Assembly: GCA_965224675.1 (NCBI GenBank)
Contig: CBDDAA010000002.1
Span: 310,001-374,000, forward strand
DNA: 64,000 bases
DNA from: UBA7957 sp965224675
GTDB taxonomy: Bacteria; Pseudomonadota; Gammaproteobacteria; Granulosicoccales; Granulosicoccaceae
Direction of reading: 5' to 3'
Shown here: positions 53,709-62,769 of the stretch, one piece after another
Layout of the letters: every line of letters begins with the position of its first letter
Numbering within the stretch: position 1 is the first letter of the stretch
Translations under genes and position numbers: made by a program
Notes under the pieces: model-generated
What the model saw: only the letters and a program-made list of their open reading frames with translations
Told to the model about the DNA's origin: nothing
The model's database searches: none

Positions 53709-56700
53709 CTATAAGCCGTTATTACGGGTCATCTCCACAAACTCAATAATTTGAGATAATGCATAATCAGCATCAATCTGATCAATAAGCAAACCTTTCT
53801 CATATCTTTTCACTCGTTCAGCAGGTGCGCCCAAATTAAAACAAGCCGTTGGCAACTCCATCAATATACTTTCTTGTGCAGTTCGACAAAATGTCTCACC
53901 CCAGATTGAGGCAATAAATATAATGTCGATATTATGCTCTTCAATTAAATCTGCCAACTGTTCGCGCTTGTATTCACCTACTTTATTGAAAAGCTGATGA
54001 TCGTATCGAACATCCAACTTACCGAAAATAAAAAATTCTATTTGTGCGGGGCGTAGCCCCGCACCCACAATATCAGCCATTTCATTTAATAATATAACGC
54101 CTTTATGAACACCTATATTCCCAATAACGCCAATGTTTATCACTTCGCCCCGGTCTTTTTTCCTCCTCTTTATACGGCGAATATACTCAATTGGTATCTC
54201 ACCGACAATCAACTTATGCGTTTTAATTTCCTCTTTATAGACTTTTAAGAGAAGTTGTCGTGTAAAATCTGAATAAACATTAATCTGATCCAGAGCAGAT
54301 AAAAATTTACCCCACATCGCTCGCCATTGCGTAACGTTTGAAAAGGAAGGATCAAGAGTTCCCAACTTTCGCATACATCCAGAGCAAACATCCATATCAA
54401 GAGAAGCATTGCAGAAATGCTTTTCATGGTTTAACAACTGCACAGTCGGACATAGAACAAAAAAATCACGAATATCCATTGTCATCTTAAACCCCTTCTT
54501 CTCTCGTACTGCAATTAACATCGGAAGTAGTTGCTCAAGTTTAAGGTAACCAAACAGTTGATGAATCAATACTTCATCAATACGAAAAAGTTCCAGTATA
54601 GTTTTAATACCATGCAGTGAATCAAATTTTAATGAATCAACAGAATCACGAAAATGAAATTCAAGCTGGTAGGTTTCACGCCGGGATGCCGTGCGTATAT
54701 TGATAATCAGTGATTCAGATCGATTCTGCTGTGAAATAAAATCCTTATTAGCATAAGTGGATCCACCACTGAGTGTATTGGTAAAACAAACAATTGTCCT
54801 GGAGGCAATCTGGTTGTATAAAAGAGCCACGACAATCAACCGCAAGCTCTGATAAAATTCATTTTCAGCGGTATCTTTTACCAACTTGGAATAATTCGGA
54901 TAACGTGCCCGAATTATTTTCATGTTTTTGTATGTTAGCTGATCTTTTTGGTCTTTGGTGAAGCTGCTGACATGATTATGAAAACAATACAGATTCGGCA
55001 CAATTAGATTTTTGAAGCCCTTCTGCCTGGCTCGCATACTCCAATCATTTTCTTCTCCACAGCCCTTGCCAAAAGCTTTTTCATCGAAAAATGAAATTTT
55101 CCGCATAGCCTGCCTTGACATTGCCATACAAAAACCATGACCTGTAGGCGTATCAACGAATATGTCTTCACAGCTTCTTATTTTACGGAACGATTCGTCT
55201 ATAAACGCGAGTGACTTTCCTTCAAACAGCTCATTATGCTGCATTAGATTAGGGAAGCTTGTAATGCTCGAAGAATTTGACATGGGTGTGGCAGAGGCCA
55301 CTTTATCCATTTCAAAAATAGGGAACATTAATCGGGACAGCCAACCTTTTGGGACTTCTACATCAGTGTTGATAATGACGACATCAATTTTTGATCGCTT
55401 TAATCCACGATTAACCGTCTTCACAAACCCCTGGTTCTCACTATTGCATAATAACAAAACGTTGTCGTATGCATTTTCAATTTCTTTCAACAAGGGCCAA
55501 ACCCGCTTGTCAGGACTGGCATCATCTATAATTATGACATTAAACGGAACATCACTATTGTTGAAAAGACTATCAAACAGTGGCTGCAGAAAGTCAAAAG
55601 CATTGTACACAGGGACAATGATATCAACAATTTTGTCTGAATAGTCAAGCTCTGGAGCTGTTTGTCCTAGAATCTCCAGTGTTTTTTTAAGGTCTGGCAC
55701 GCCTTCTATTTGCTGACTCCAGTTAACTCTGTGATATACCCATTTTAGAAACTTACCTGCAATGGGTATCCGGCTCATTGGACGAACAAATGGCAGAATC
55801 ATATTGATTGCACGAAGCGCCATCGGGATAAATCCGGCAGGATTGCCCGACCTCTGTGATGTTGCCAAATGTAGGCCAAATACACGCTTGATCCGATTAC
55901 TTATGCGCAGAGACTGAGCAAGTTCCCGCGCTCTGACATTTTCTTTTTTAAGCTCCCTGACTAGCCCTTCATGCTTATTCAACAGCGTTTCACTTTTTTT
56001 CAGTCGATTCGTATATTCCGATAACTTTACATGCAGTTTCTCTGACTCTCTCCTTTGCAAGTCAATTCTTGCCAGCAAGCCCTGCCTCTCGGCCAAACGA
56101 GACATCGACGCTTTGATTCGTTCCTCTTCAATAAGTCTGTTAAGTCGCTCAGAAATCGGCGTCGAACTCAGTACGCTCGCTGCCCTCTTGTTTTTAACTG
56201 CATACAAAAAGGTCAATCCATTGAGTCCCTCAAAAGTATCAAGTTTAAGTGTCAAAGAACTTTGATCACAAAAATCCTCGATTGCTGTCAATACGCCATT
56301 TTTATTGGTATTACATTCGATAGCATGATGAAGATGAGGATTAAAACCGCCGCCCTCCACCAACTTATTGTTGCCAAATTCCAATCCACCCTTGTGGTAT
56401 TTGTGCATATACCCTTGTGGAATATTTGCCGGATCGTAGTACATATCCCTTCGCCCATAGGGCCAGCCGGTGTCATGAAATAGAACCAGTGGAAACGGCT
56501 TATGCATCGCCTTTTCAATCTCAATCAACTCATGAAATACGGTGTACCAGTTGTGATCACCATCTATAAGGACTATATCTGCGGCTGAGCATTCTTTGAT
56601 AGCCTGCAAACTCATTTTAAATACAGGTTGAAAGCTACCGCTAAATTCTGTTCTGTAGGCATCAACATCATACGACGGCTGTGGATCGATAGAAGTTAAA

Positions 56701-56834
56701 ATACAGCCATTATTTTTGCAATAATGCAATAGGTTTCTGGTATTGATCCCTGAATCTGCACCTATCTCAATGATATGTTTTGGTGCCATCGATTCAATCA
56801 CAGGGCCTATTATTTCATTCCAAAAAATCTTCAT
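53709..56834 (-). CDS. Multidomain methyltransferase-glycosyltransferase (GT2 plus GT-B), 1041 aa
   Basis: A large fusion. Residues 1-220: Rossmann methyltransferase-like part (IIEIGADSGINTRNLL, then IVLIDGDHNWYTV), similar to the cephalosporin-hydroxylase/Methyltransf_24 group. Residues about 230-310: strongly charged coiled coil. Residues about 400-640: GT2 domain, beginning IIVPVYN, with the IIIDDASPD and NTDVEVP acidic motifs. Residues about 690-1035: GT-B-like domain with NIGVIGNIGVHKG and a final FCRTAQESILMELPTACFNLGAP, the family's donor-site Glu. Such fused enzymes act in O-chain assembly. Which sugars they move, and whether the N-terminal part is active, is unknown. It sits downstream of the ABC exporter on the same strand. 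Confidence 0.83.
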   Translation of the reverse strand: MKIFWNEIIGPVIESMAPKHIIEIGADSGINTRNLLHYCKNNGCILTSIDPQPSYDVDAYRTEFSGSFQPVFKMSLQAIKECSAADIVLIDGDHNWYTVFHELIEIEKAMHKPFPLVLFHDTGWPYGRRDMYYDPANIPQGYMHKYHKGGLEFGNNKLVEGGGFNPHLHHAIECNTNKNGVLTAIEDFCDQSSLTLKLDTFEGLNGLTFLYAVKNKRAASVLSSTPISERLNRLIEEERIKASMSRLAERQGLLARIDLQRRESEKLHVKLSEYTNRLKKSETLLNKHEGLVRELKKENVRARELAQSLRISNRIKRVFGLHLATSQRSGNPAGFIPMALRAINMILPFVRPMSRIPIAGKFLKWVYHRVNWSQQIEGVPDLKKTLEILGQTAPELDYSDKIVDIIVPVYNAFDFLQPLFDSLFNNSDVPFNVIIIDDASPDKRVWPLLKEIENAYDNVLLLCNSENQGFVKTVNRGLKRSKIDVVIINTDVEVPKGWLSRLMFPIFEMDKVASATPMSNSSSITSFPNLMQHNELFEGKSLAFIDESFRKIRSCEDIFVDTPTGHGFCMAMSRQAMRKISFFDEKAFGKGCGEENDWSMRARQKGFKNLIVPNLYCFHNHVSSFTKDQKDQLTYKNMKIIRARYPNYSKLVKDTAENEFYQSLRLIVVALLYNQIASRTIVCFTNTLSGGSTYANKDFISQQNRSESLIINIRTASRRETYQLEFHFRDSVDSLKFDSLHGIKTILELFRIDEVLIHQLFGYLKLEQLLPMLIAVREKKGFKMTMDIRDFFVLCPTVQLLNHEKHFCNASLDMDVCSGCMRKLGTLDPSFSNVTQWRAMWGKFLSALDQINVYSDFTRQLLLKVYKEEIKTHKLIVGEIPIEYIRRIKRRKKDRGEVINIGVIGNIGVHKGVILLNEMADIVGAGLRPAQIEFFIFGKLDVRYDHQLFNKVGEYKREQLADLIEEHNIDIIFIASIWGETFCRTAQESILMELPTACFNLGAPAERVKRYEKGLLIDQIDADYALSQIIEFVEMTRNNGL

Positions 56835-56937
56835 TTTAAAGCTTCACAAACTGACACGTCCCATTGCGACAATGATTCTGGATGTAAATGAGCACGAGGC
56901 TTTTCAGGTTCAAGCGAATAGTCAACATCATGATACG

Positions 56938-58242
56938 TCACTTTGCTTGCTCAAATGCAATATCTCTACTATCGAGTATAAGTAAACTTGCGCGTTGGAA
57001 TGGTTTTCCGGCATTTGCAATTTTCAAAGCGTATCCGTCATGAATCCAATGATGCTGAATATGATCTTCTTGCGTTCCATCTGATACAGCTATGGTAAAA
57101 ACATAGTCACCATTCTTAATCAGTGGAAATTTAAATTTGATTGAAAGAATAATTTCGGCGCCTGCCTCAATTTCACAAAGATCAACATCATAAACATAGT
57201 TGTTTATTCCAAAAATTTGATTCCCCAGGGTGTCCTTCAAAACCAATCCAATTCCAGGGTGAAACAATTTTACAGATGTATTGAGGCGTATGTAAAACGC
57301 AACTTGCTCCCCTCCTTGTAAAATTGTCACAGGCTCTGAGGACTCATATTGCAGGAGTGACACATGCGTAATTTTTGCTGCCATCTCACCAAAACTATCG
57401 AGCTTTTCAACGTTCTTCCAAATAATTCCGGACCGATCCGACGGTTCTTGTGCCTGCAAACTAATACTATTGGTTTTTGCCGTATTGCTTTTGGTTTCCA
57501 TACCATATGCCATAAATGAGGAATACCTTTTTACGATATCTTCTGGGCGCCCAGATGCTATAACCTTTCCTTCATTTAACCAGATTGCCCGTGTACAAAA
57601 ATTTTTCACTGCCCCCAGATCATGGCTAACGAAGAGAATGGTTTTCTCGCCGCCCATGTATTCTTTCATTTTACGAATACTTTTTTGCCGAAAATAAACA
57701 TCTCCGACACTGAGAACTTCATCAACAATCAGAATATCTGGATCTACATTTATCGAAACAGAAAATCCGAGCCTGGCTTTCATTCCGCTGCTATAAGTTT
57801 TTACGGCCTGATAAATAAATTCACCGATATCGGCAAACTCAATTATCTCTTCAAGTTTTTCCTCCATTGCCTTGCGCGAAAACCCCATCAATGAACCATT
57901 AAAATATATATTTTCCAAGCCTGAAAGTTCTGGATTAAAACCAGCACCTAATTCAAGCATGGCGGTGATTCTTCCTTCTACTGACACCTCACCGGATGTA
58001 GGTGTAAGCACGCCCGTCAGAATTTTCAACAATGTGGATTTTCCACTACCATTTTTTCCTATTATGCCAATAACCTCGCCTTTACCAATATCGAATGACA
58101 CATTATTAATGGCATAGAAGTCTTTATGATATTTCCTTCCCTGCAAGCTGAGTGCTTCACGCAATCGATCAATGGGTTCCTTGTATAATTTGTAAGCTTT
58201 TGACAAACTACTCACGGTAATGACAGATTGCTCAGCCATCAC
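56938..58242 (-). CDS. wzt: O-antigen/polysaccharide ABC exporter, ATPase subunit (Wzt)
   Basis: 434 aa. Walker A is GKNGSGKST at residues 62-70, the signature is YSSGMKARLGF and Walker B is ILIVDEVLS. The extra C-terminal domain (about 270-430) is beta-rich and matches the Wzt_C part that recognises the capped end of the glycan in some exporters. With its partner Wzm it moves finished undecaprenyl-linked polysaccharide across the inner membrane. It overlaps wzm by 4 bases (ATGA) and continues leftward to the large glycosyltransferase. Confidence 0.92.
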   Translation of the reverse strand: MMAEQSVITVSSLSKAYKLYKEPIDRLREALSLQGRKYHKDFYAINNVSFDIGKGEVIGIIGKNGSGKSTLLKILTGVLTPTSGEVSVEGRITAMLELGAGFNPELSGLENIYFNGSLMGFSRKAMEEKLEEIIEFADIGEFIYQAVKTYSSGMKARLGFSVSINVDPDILIVDEVLSVGDVYFRQKSIRKMKEYMGGEKTILFVSHDLGAVKNFCTRAIWLNEGKVIASGRPEDIVKRYSSFMAYGMETKSNTAKTNSISLQAQEPSDRSGIIWKNVEKLDSFGEMAAKITHVSLLQYESSEPVTILQGGEQVAFYIRLNTSVKLFHPGIGLVLKDTLGNQIFGINNYVYDVDLCEIEAGAEIILSIKFKFPLIKNGDYVFTIAVSDGTQEDHIQHHWIHDGYALKIANAGKPFQRASLLILDSRDIAFEQAK

Positions 58243-59051
58243 AATACATCTCCAAAGTGGGGTTTCACTTTCCTGAAAACTTTAAGACCCAAATAAAGCA
58301 TCAACAATGTTTGAGAATAAAATACCATCGTATGCTGCAAGTCCTGCCAAAACCATTGCTGTCCCAATAGAGATTCTCTATAACCCCGCACAATATAGAA
58401 CATAGGATTTAGTTGTAATAGCCAGGCGTAGGCTGGAGAGATCCGATCCTGGGACCAGAAGATTGGGGTAATCCAAAAACCAATTTGTAAACTGATCGTT
58501 ATGACATTTTTAACGTCTTTAACAAATACAAAGAGTGCTGAAGTCAGTGATGTAATGCCGAGTAGAAGAATGAACAAACAGGCTACATAGTAAGGCAATT
58601 GTAACCAATAAACTGTTGGTCCTACACCCTGAAATGCTAAAAGCAGCATAAGAAACAACAACAAAACAAGGTGAATAAACAGTCCGGATGATAACTTTAC
58701 TAAAGGTAGTACATCAACATTAAAGGCTATCTTTCGTACCATAAAAGCATTTGAAACCACAGCTTGCAACCCGGCATTCATACTCGACGCAAAATAGAAC
58801 CAGGGAAACATACCTGACATTAACCACAAGGCAAATGGGATTTTAGTGTCAACGGGTCGGGCACGAAAGCCAAACTCAAAAACCAGCCATAACACAAGCA
58901 CCATTACAAGCGGCTGGACAAATGCCCATGTAACACCGAAATAGGTTCCCAAGAACTGACGCTTAAAATCATTTATTACTAGCGAGCGCATCATTGTCCG
59001 ATTGCGAACAAGATAGTTTAGGTAGTATTTTATATAAGCCAGATTATTCAT
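58239..59051 (-). CDS. wzm: O-antigen/polysaccharide ABC exporter, membrane subunit (Wzm)
   Basis: 270 aa with six hydrophobic segments (about 38-58, 72-95, 115-140, 145-170, 175-195 and 235-255). This is the ABC2-type transporter fold. Motifs such as FKRQFLGTYFGVTWAFVQPL near the first helix and WITPIFWSQDRI before the last loop are typical of Wzm/KpsM. The gene is paired with wzt with a 4-base overlap. It implies an ABC-dependent, not Wzx/Wzy-dependent, route for the main polysaccharide of this locus. Confidence 0.92.
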   Translation of the reverse strand: MNNLAYIKYYLNYLVRNRTMMRSLVINDFKRQFLGTYFGVTWAFVQPLVMVLVLWLVFEFGFRARPVDTKIPFALWLMSGMFPWFYFASSMNAGLQAVVSNAFMVRKIAFNVDVLPLVKLSSGLFIHLVLLLFLMLLLAFQGVGPTVYWLQLPYYVACLFILLLGITSLTSALFVFVKDVKNVITISLQIGFWITPIFWSQDRISPAYAWLLQLNPMFYIVRGYRESLLGQQWFWQDLQHTMVFYSQTLLMLYLGLKVFRKVKPHFGDVL

Positions 59052-59080
59052 TATGCGTTGAGGGTTCTTTGTTTTTGACC

Positions 59081-59950
59081 CTATGCATCCTTTACCAGCG
59101 TGCTTAGATAGTTCCCGTAGCTGGTTTTTGCATAACGTTGCGCCAATGACAGCAACTGTGCTTTATCGATGTAGCAAAGCCGATAGGCAATTTCTTCCAG
59201 GCATGCAATTTTTTGCCCCTGGCGTTTTTCGAGCGTGGCGACAAATTGACCTGCTTCGAGTAAATCATCGTGTGTGCCTGTATCGAGCCAAGCCATACCT
59301 CGGCCCAGAATTTCAACATGTAGCTGGTTTATCTCCAGGTAGATGTTGTTTAGATCAGTCACCTCCAACTCACCACGACTTGAAGGCTTCAGTGTTTTAA
59401 CAAACCCTACAGCCTGGTTATCATATAAATATAAACCTGTGACTGCAAAATTGGACTTAGGGTTCTGCGGTTTTTCCTCAAGGGACACAGCACAGCCCGA
59501 TTCATCAAATTCAACGACGCCATAATTTTTCGGCTGCTGTACATGATAAGCAAACACAGTGGCTCCTTGCTCACGCTTGGCAGATTTTTGCACAATACTC
59601 TGCAGATCATGACCATAAAAGACATTATCTCCCAATATCAAAGCGCAGGGTTCACCAGCGATGAATTCCTCACCTATAATAAACGCCTGAGCCAAACCCT
59701 CGGGTTTCTCTTGTACAGCATACTGCAAATTGAGTCCCCACTGCTGACCATTACCGAGCAAATTTTTAAAACGATGCATATCCAACGGTGTCGAGATGAT
59801 CAAGATTTCACGAATACCCGCAAGCATGAGTACCGACAGAGGGTAATAAATCATCGGCTTGTCATATATCGGGAGCAGCTGTTTGGAACCAGCCAAGGTT
59901 ACAGGATGCAGTCGGGTCCCGGAACCACCCGCCAGAAGAATACCCTTCAT
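59081..59950 (-). CDS. rfbA: Glucose-1-phosphate thymidylyltransferase
   Basis: Makes dTDP-glucose, the first step to dTDP-rhamnose and other deoxysugars. 289 aa, normal. The nucleotide site is LAGGSGTRLHP at residues 6-16. Other blocks are YDKPMIYYPLS, LGDNVFYG and GMAWLDTGTHD. The next steps (rfbB, rfbC, rfbD) are not in the window, so the product must be used together with genes elsewhere. It belongs to the leftward polysaccharide group, about 30 bases before wzm. Confidence 0.94.
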   Translation of the reverse strand: MKGILLAGGSGTRLHPVTLAGSKQLLPIYDKPMIYYPLSVLMLAGIREILIISTPLDMHRFKNLLGNGQQWGLNLQYAVQEKPEGLAQAFIIGEEFIAGEPCALILGDNVFYGHDLQSIVQKSAKREQGATVFAYHVQQPKNYGVVEFDESGCAVSLEEKPQNPKSNFAVTGLYLYDNQAVGFVKTLKPSSRGELEVTDLNNIYLEINQLHVEILGRGMAWLDTGTHDDLLEAGQFVATLEKRQGQKIACLEEIAYRLCYIDKAQLLSLAQRYAKTSYGNYLSTLVKDA

Positions 59951-60009
59951 TACTAACTCTCTGAATATTATTGGTTTTTATTAGTCGAACCCGTGACCTA
60001 TACTTGCAT

Positions 60010-60966
60010 TTACGGTTGTACTCTACGCCAATGCGCAGCACTATTGCTCAGGTATTTGCAGAATCGCCTGGGTAATTGCCTATTATGCCTACCCATAAAG
60101 TACGCAGATACCCGTAAAACATTTCTATAAATTGACTCTGCAAATAACAACGGTCCTTTATTCAATGCAAAGTGTAATTCAGAGAGAACGAAACCAGCAC
60201 CTAACTTTTTCGTAGAATTTAAAAGCTCGTTTATTTCAACATTACTGCGATGGAATACGCCCGTATCAAAATAGCGTCTGAATTCACCCATAAAACTCAG
60301 GTTATGCGAGTGCCAAACGCTAGCTTGCGCACAATAAACATGTTTATAGCCACAGTTTATCAGTGCTTTGGCCGCCAGCATATCTTCACCCATAATCAGA
60401 TGCTCTGAAAAGCCGCCAACAGCCAGCAACGCTTCCCGGCGATATGCGGCAAATGAATTTGAGGAGAAAATCCCCTTGATACCCATTTCAAGCAATGTCT
60501 CAGATGTTACCTCAAAGGGTTCAACCTTATAATTGTATTGCCGATGATGCACCGCCAGCTCGCTTGCATCTTTGGCAGGTAATTGTCGACCATAAACCGA
60601 GGCTACGGAGGGTTTTTGTAAACAATCAAGCAGTAATTTAAATGAATCAACTGACGCCGGTACAGCATCTTGAGTTAGATAAATTAATATATCGGCCTTA
60701 TCCAACTTTCTGGCGGCGTACAATCGAGTGCCGCCATGATCAAAATCGATTTTTGAAATCTTCTCCACTTCAAAACCAAGTTTTCGTGCCAGATCACGAG
60801 TATGATCTGTCGAAGAGGAGTCTATCAGCAGTTTAAAATCAGGCTGTAAGGACTGTGAAGCGATGCTTCGCAAACACGTTGCCCACATAGGCCCTGCATT
60901 ATAAGTAGGTATTATTAACCCGACTTTTGGCCGTTTTTTCACATCAGGGTGGTCAGTCAAAATCAA
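60010..60966 (-). CDS. GT2-family glycosyltransferase (rhamnosyltransferase-like)
   Basis: 318 aa. The GT2 fold is shown by VGLIIPTYNAG, the LLIDSSSTDHTRDLARKLG nucleotide site, DFDHGGTR and the later YLTQDAVP (the metal-binding DxD position). SNSFAAYRREALLAVGGF and GEDMLAAKALINCGYK mark the acceptor side. The resemblance to rhamnosyltransferases is by pattern, and is supported by rfbA next to it. No membrane segment is convincing. It is the first gene of the leftward group. Confidence 0.86.
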   Translation of the reverse strand: MILTDHPDVKKRPKVGLIIPTYNAGPMWATCLRSIASQSLQPDFKLLIDSSSTDHTRDLARKLGFEVEKISKIDFDHGGTRLYAARKLDKADILIYLTQDAVPASVDSFKLLLDCLQKPSVASVYGRQLPAKDASELAVHHRQYNYKVEPFEVTSETLLEMGIKGIFSSNSFAAYRREALLAVGGFSEHLIMGEDMLAAKALINCGYKHVYCAQASVWHSHNLSFMGEFRRYFDTGVFHRSNVEINELLNSTKKLGAGFVLSELHFALNKGPLLFAESIYRNVLRVSAYFMGRHNRQLPRRFCKYLSNSAAHWRRVQP

Positions 60967-61440
60967 GGGCTGTGTTCAAAATAAGTCCGCATCAAAATTA
61001 AAGGCGGTAATTCTAGCATACCCACCGTATAAGAGAGGCATTTGTCTCATCAGTATGGATTTTTATACAATCAAAGAATAATTACTTGAGGCATATTGCT
61101 TGCAATCATTGCAAAAACGTTAGATTTGATACCACTCAAGATGCAAAGCTGAGAACAATTGGTGGGGAAAACCGTATTCTGAACAAGGATATGGTTGTTA
61201 TCGATTTAGACTGGCTCAGCAATGCGAGTCGCAGTATTAAGCCTTTCCGGGAATCTAGAAATTAGCGTGTGTATTATTCTTTCGGCCAAACTACACTTTC
61301 GTTACGAAATTCAACAAATAGTGGATGTACGCATATAAGATGTAGTACTAAGAACCATACCTCAAGCAAAAACTATTGATTAAGGTATGGCTTATAGGAC
61401 GCTCTGTCAGCAGCATTCAACTTTGCTATTGCTAAAGATA
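60967..61440. other. Intergenic stretch with a short Cys-containing open frame
   Basis: About 470 bases between the glycosyltransferase start and the ahcY stop. On the plus strand a 59-codon frame (61086-61265, TTG start) reads RHIACNHCKN near its start, a CxxC pattern, and then NKDMVVIDLDWLSN. The open frame extends further upstream without a start. It has no clear ribosome binding site and could be a gene remnant. No strong hairpin or promoter was identified. Confidence 0.3.
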
Positions 61441-62754
61441 TCAATACCGATAATGATCTTGTTTATACGGACCATCCACCGACAATCCCAGGTAGGTTGC
61501 TTGCTCAGGCGTCATTTGTGTCAAGTTAGCACCAATTTTTTGCAAATGTAAACGTGCTACTTTCTCATCAAGTTCTTTAGGTAATACATGCACATCAACC
61601 GAGTAGTTTTCTGACTGATTCCACAGTTCCATCTGGGCCAGAACCTGATTGGTAAAAGATGCTGACATAACAAAGCTTGGATGCCCTGTAGCACAACCCA
61701 AATTCACCAGTCGCCCTTCAGCTAAAAGAATAATTCGTTTTCCATCAGGAAAAATAATATGATCAACTTGTGGCTTAATATTCTCCCACGTGTATTCACG
61801 AATTGAAGCTACATCGATCTCGTTATCAAAATGGCCGATATTGCAAACGATCGCTTCGTTCTTCATCCCCAGCATGTGATCGTGATTGATAACATTAACA
61901 TTACCTGTCGTGGTTACAAATATATCACCCTGAGCAGACGCGTCATTCATTTCAACAACTCTGTACCCTTCCATAGCTGCCTGCAGCGCACAAATAGGGT
62001 CAATCTCAGTTACCCAAACTGTTGCACCCATACCTCGAAATGCCTGGGCACAACCTTTACCAACATCACCATATCCGAGCACCACAGCAATCTTGCCAGC
62101 AATCATGACGTCTGTAGCGCGCTTGATGCCGTCAAGCAACGATTCACGACAACCATACAGGTTGTCAAATTTAGATTTAGTAACAGAATCATTTACGTTA
62201 ATGGCGGGTACTTTTAATGTTCCCGCTGTAGCCATTTCATAGAGACGATGCACGCCGGTTGTTGTTTCTTCTGATAACCCCTTAACCTCATCTAGCAATT
62301 CGGGATACTTATCATGCATAATCTGGGTTAAATCACCGCCATCATCAAGAATCAGGTTAGGTACCCAGCCATTTGGGCCTTTGATTGTTTGTTCGATACA
62401 CCACCAAAATTCCTCATCACTCTCACCTTTCCAGGCAAAAACCGGGATATCCTGATCAGCAATCGCTGCAGCTGCATGATCTTGTGTTGAAAAAATATTG
62501 CACGATGACCATCGAATTTCAGCGCCCAACTCAATCAGCGTTTCAATCAATACCGCTGTTTGTATTGTCATATGCAGGCAACCGGCAATACGCGCACCCT
62601 GCAAAGGCTTTTTATCTTGAAATTCAGTTCTGAGCGCCATCAAACCTGGCATCTCAGTTTCTGCAATCGAGATCTCTTTGTGGCCCCATTCGGCCAATGA
62701 AATATCGGCAACTTTGTAATCTGTATCTGTAGTATTTACTGCTTGTACGCTCAT
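61441..62754 (-). CDS. ahcY: Adenosylhomocysteinase
   Basis: Splits S-adenosylhomocysteine to adenosine and homocysteine, keeping SAM-dependent methylation going. 437 aa, normal. The NAD-binding loop is VLGYGDVGKGCAQAFRGMG. The catalytic residues lie in NVNDSVTKSKFDN, and the C-terminal tail ends GPYKQDHYRY, which closes the neighbouring subunit's cofactor site. It follows metK with 15 bases between, so the two form one operon of the activated-methyl cycle. There is no space for a SAH riboswitch in front of it. Using AhcY in place of the Pfs/LuxS route is common in many gammaproteobacteria. Confidence 0.96.
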   Translation of the reverse strand: MSVQAVNTTDTDYKVADISLAEWGHKEISIAETEMPGLMALRTEFQDKKPLQGARIAGCLHMTIQTAVLIETLIELGAEIRWSSCNIFSTQDHAAAAIADQDIPVFAWKGESDEEFWWCIEQTIKGPNGWVPNLILDDGGDLTQIMHDKYPELLDEVKGLSEETTTGVHRLYEMATAGTLKVPAINVNDSVTKSKFDNLYGCRESLLDGIKRATDVMIAGKIAVVLGYGDVGKGCAQAFRGMGATVWVTEIDPICALQAAMEGYRVVEMNDASAQGDIFVTTTGNVNVINHDHMLGMKNEAIVCNIGHFDNEIDVASIREYTWENIKPQVDHIIFPDGKRIILLAEGRLVNLGCATGHPSFVMSASFTNQVLAQMELWNQSENYSVDVHVLPKELDEKVARLHLQKIGANLTQMTPEQATYLGLSVDGPYKQDHYRY

Positions 62755-62769
62755 TTCTGGTGATTCCTG

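Noticed and set aside
62755..62769. SAH riboswitch in front of ahcY
   Set aside because: Only 15 bases separate metK and ahcY, too few for the element.
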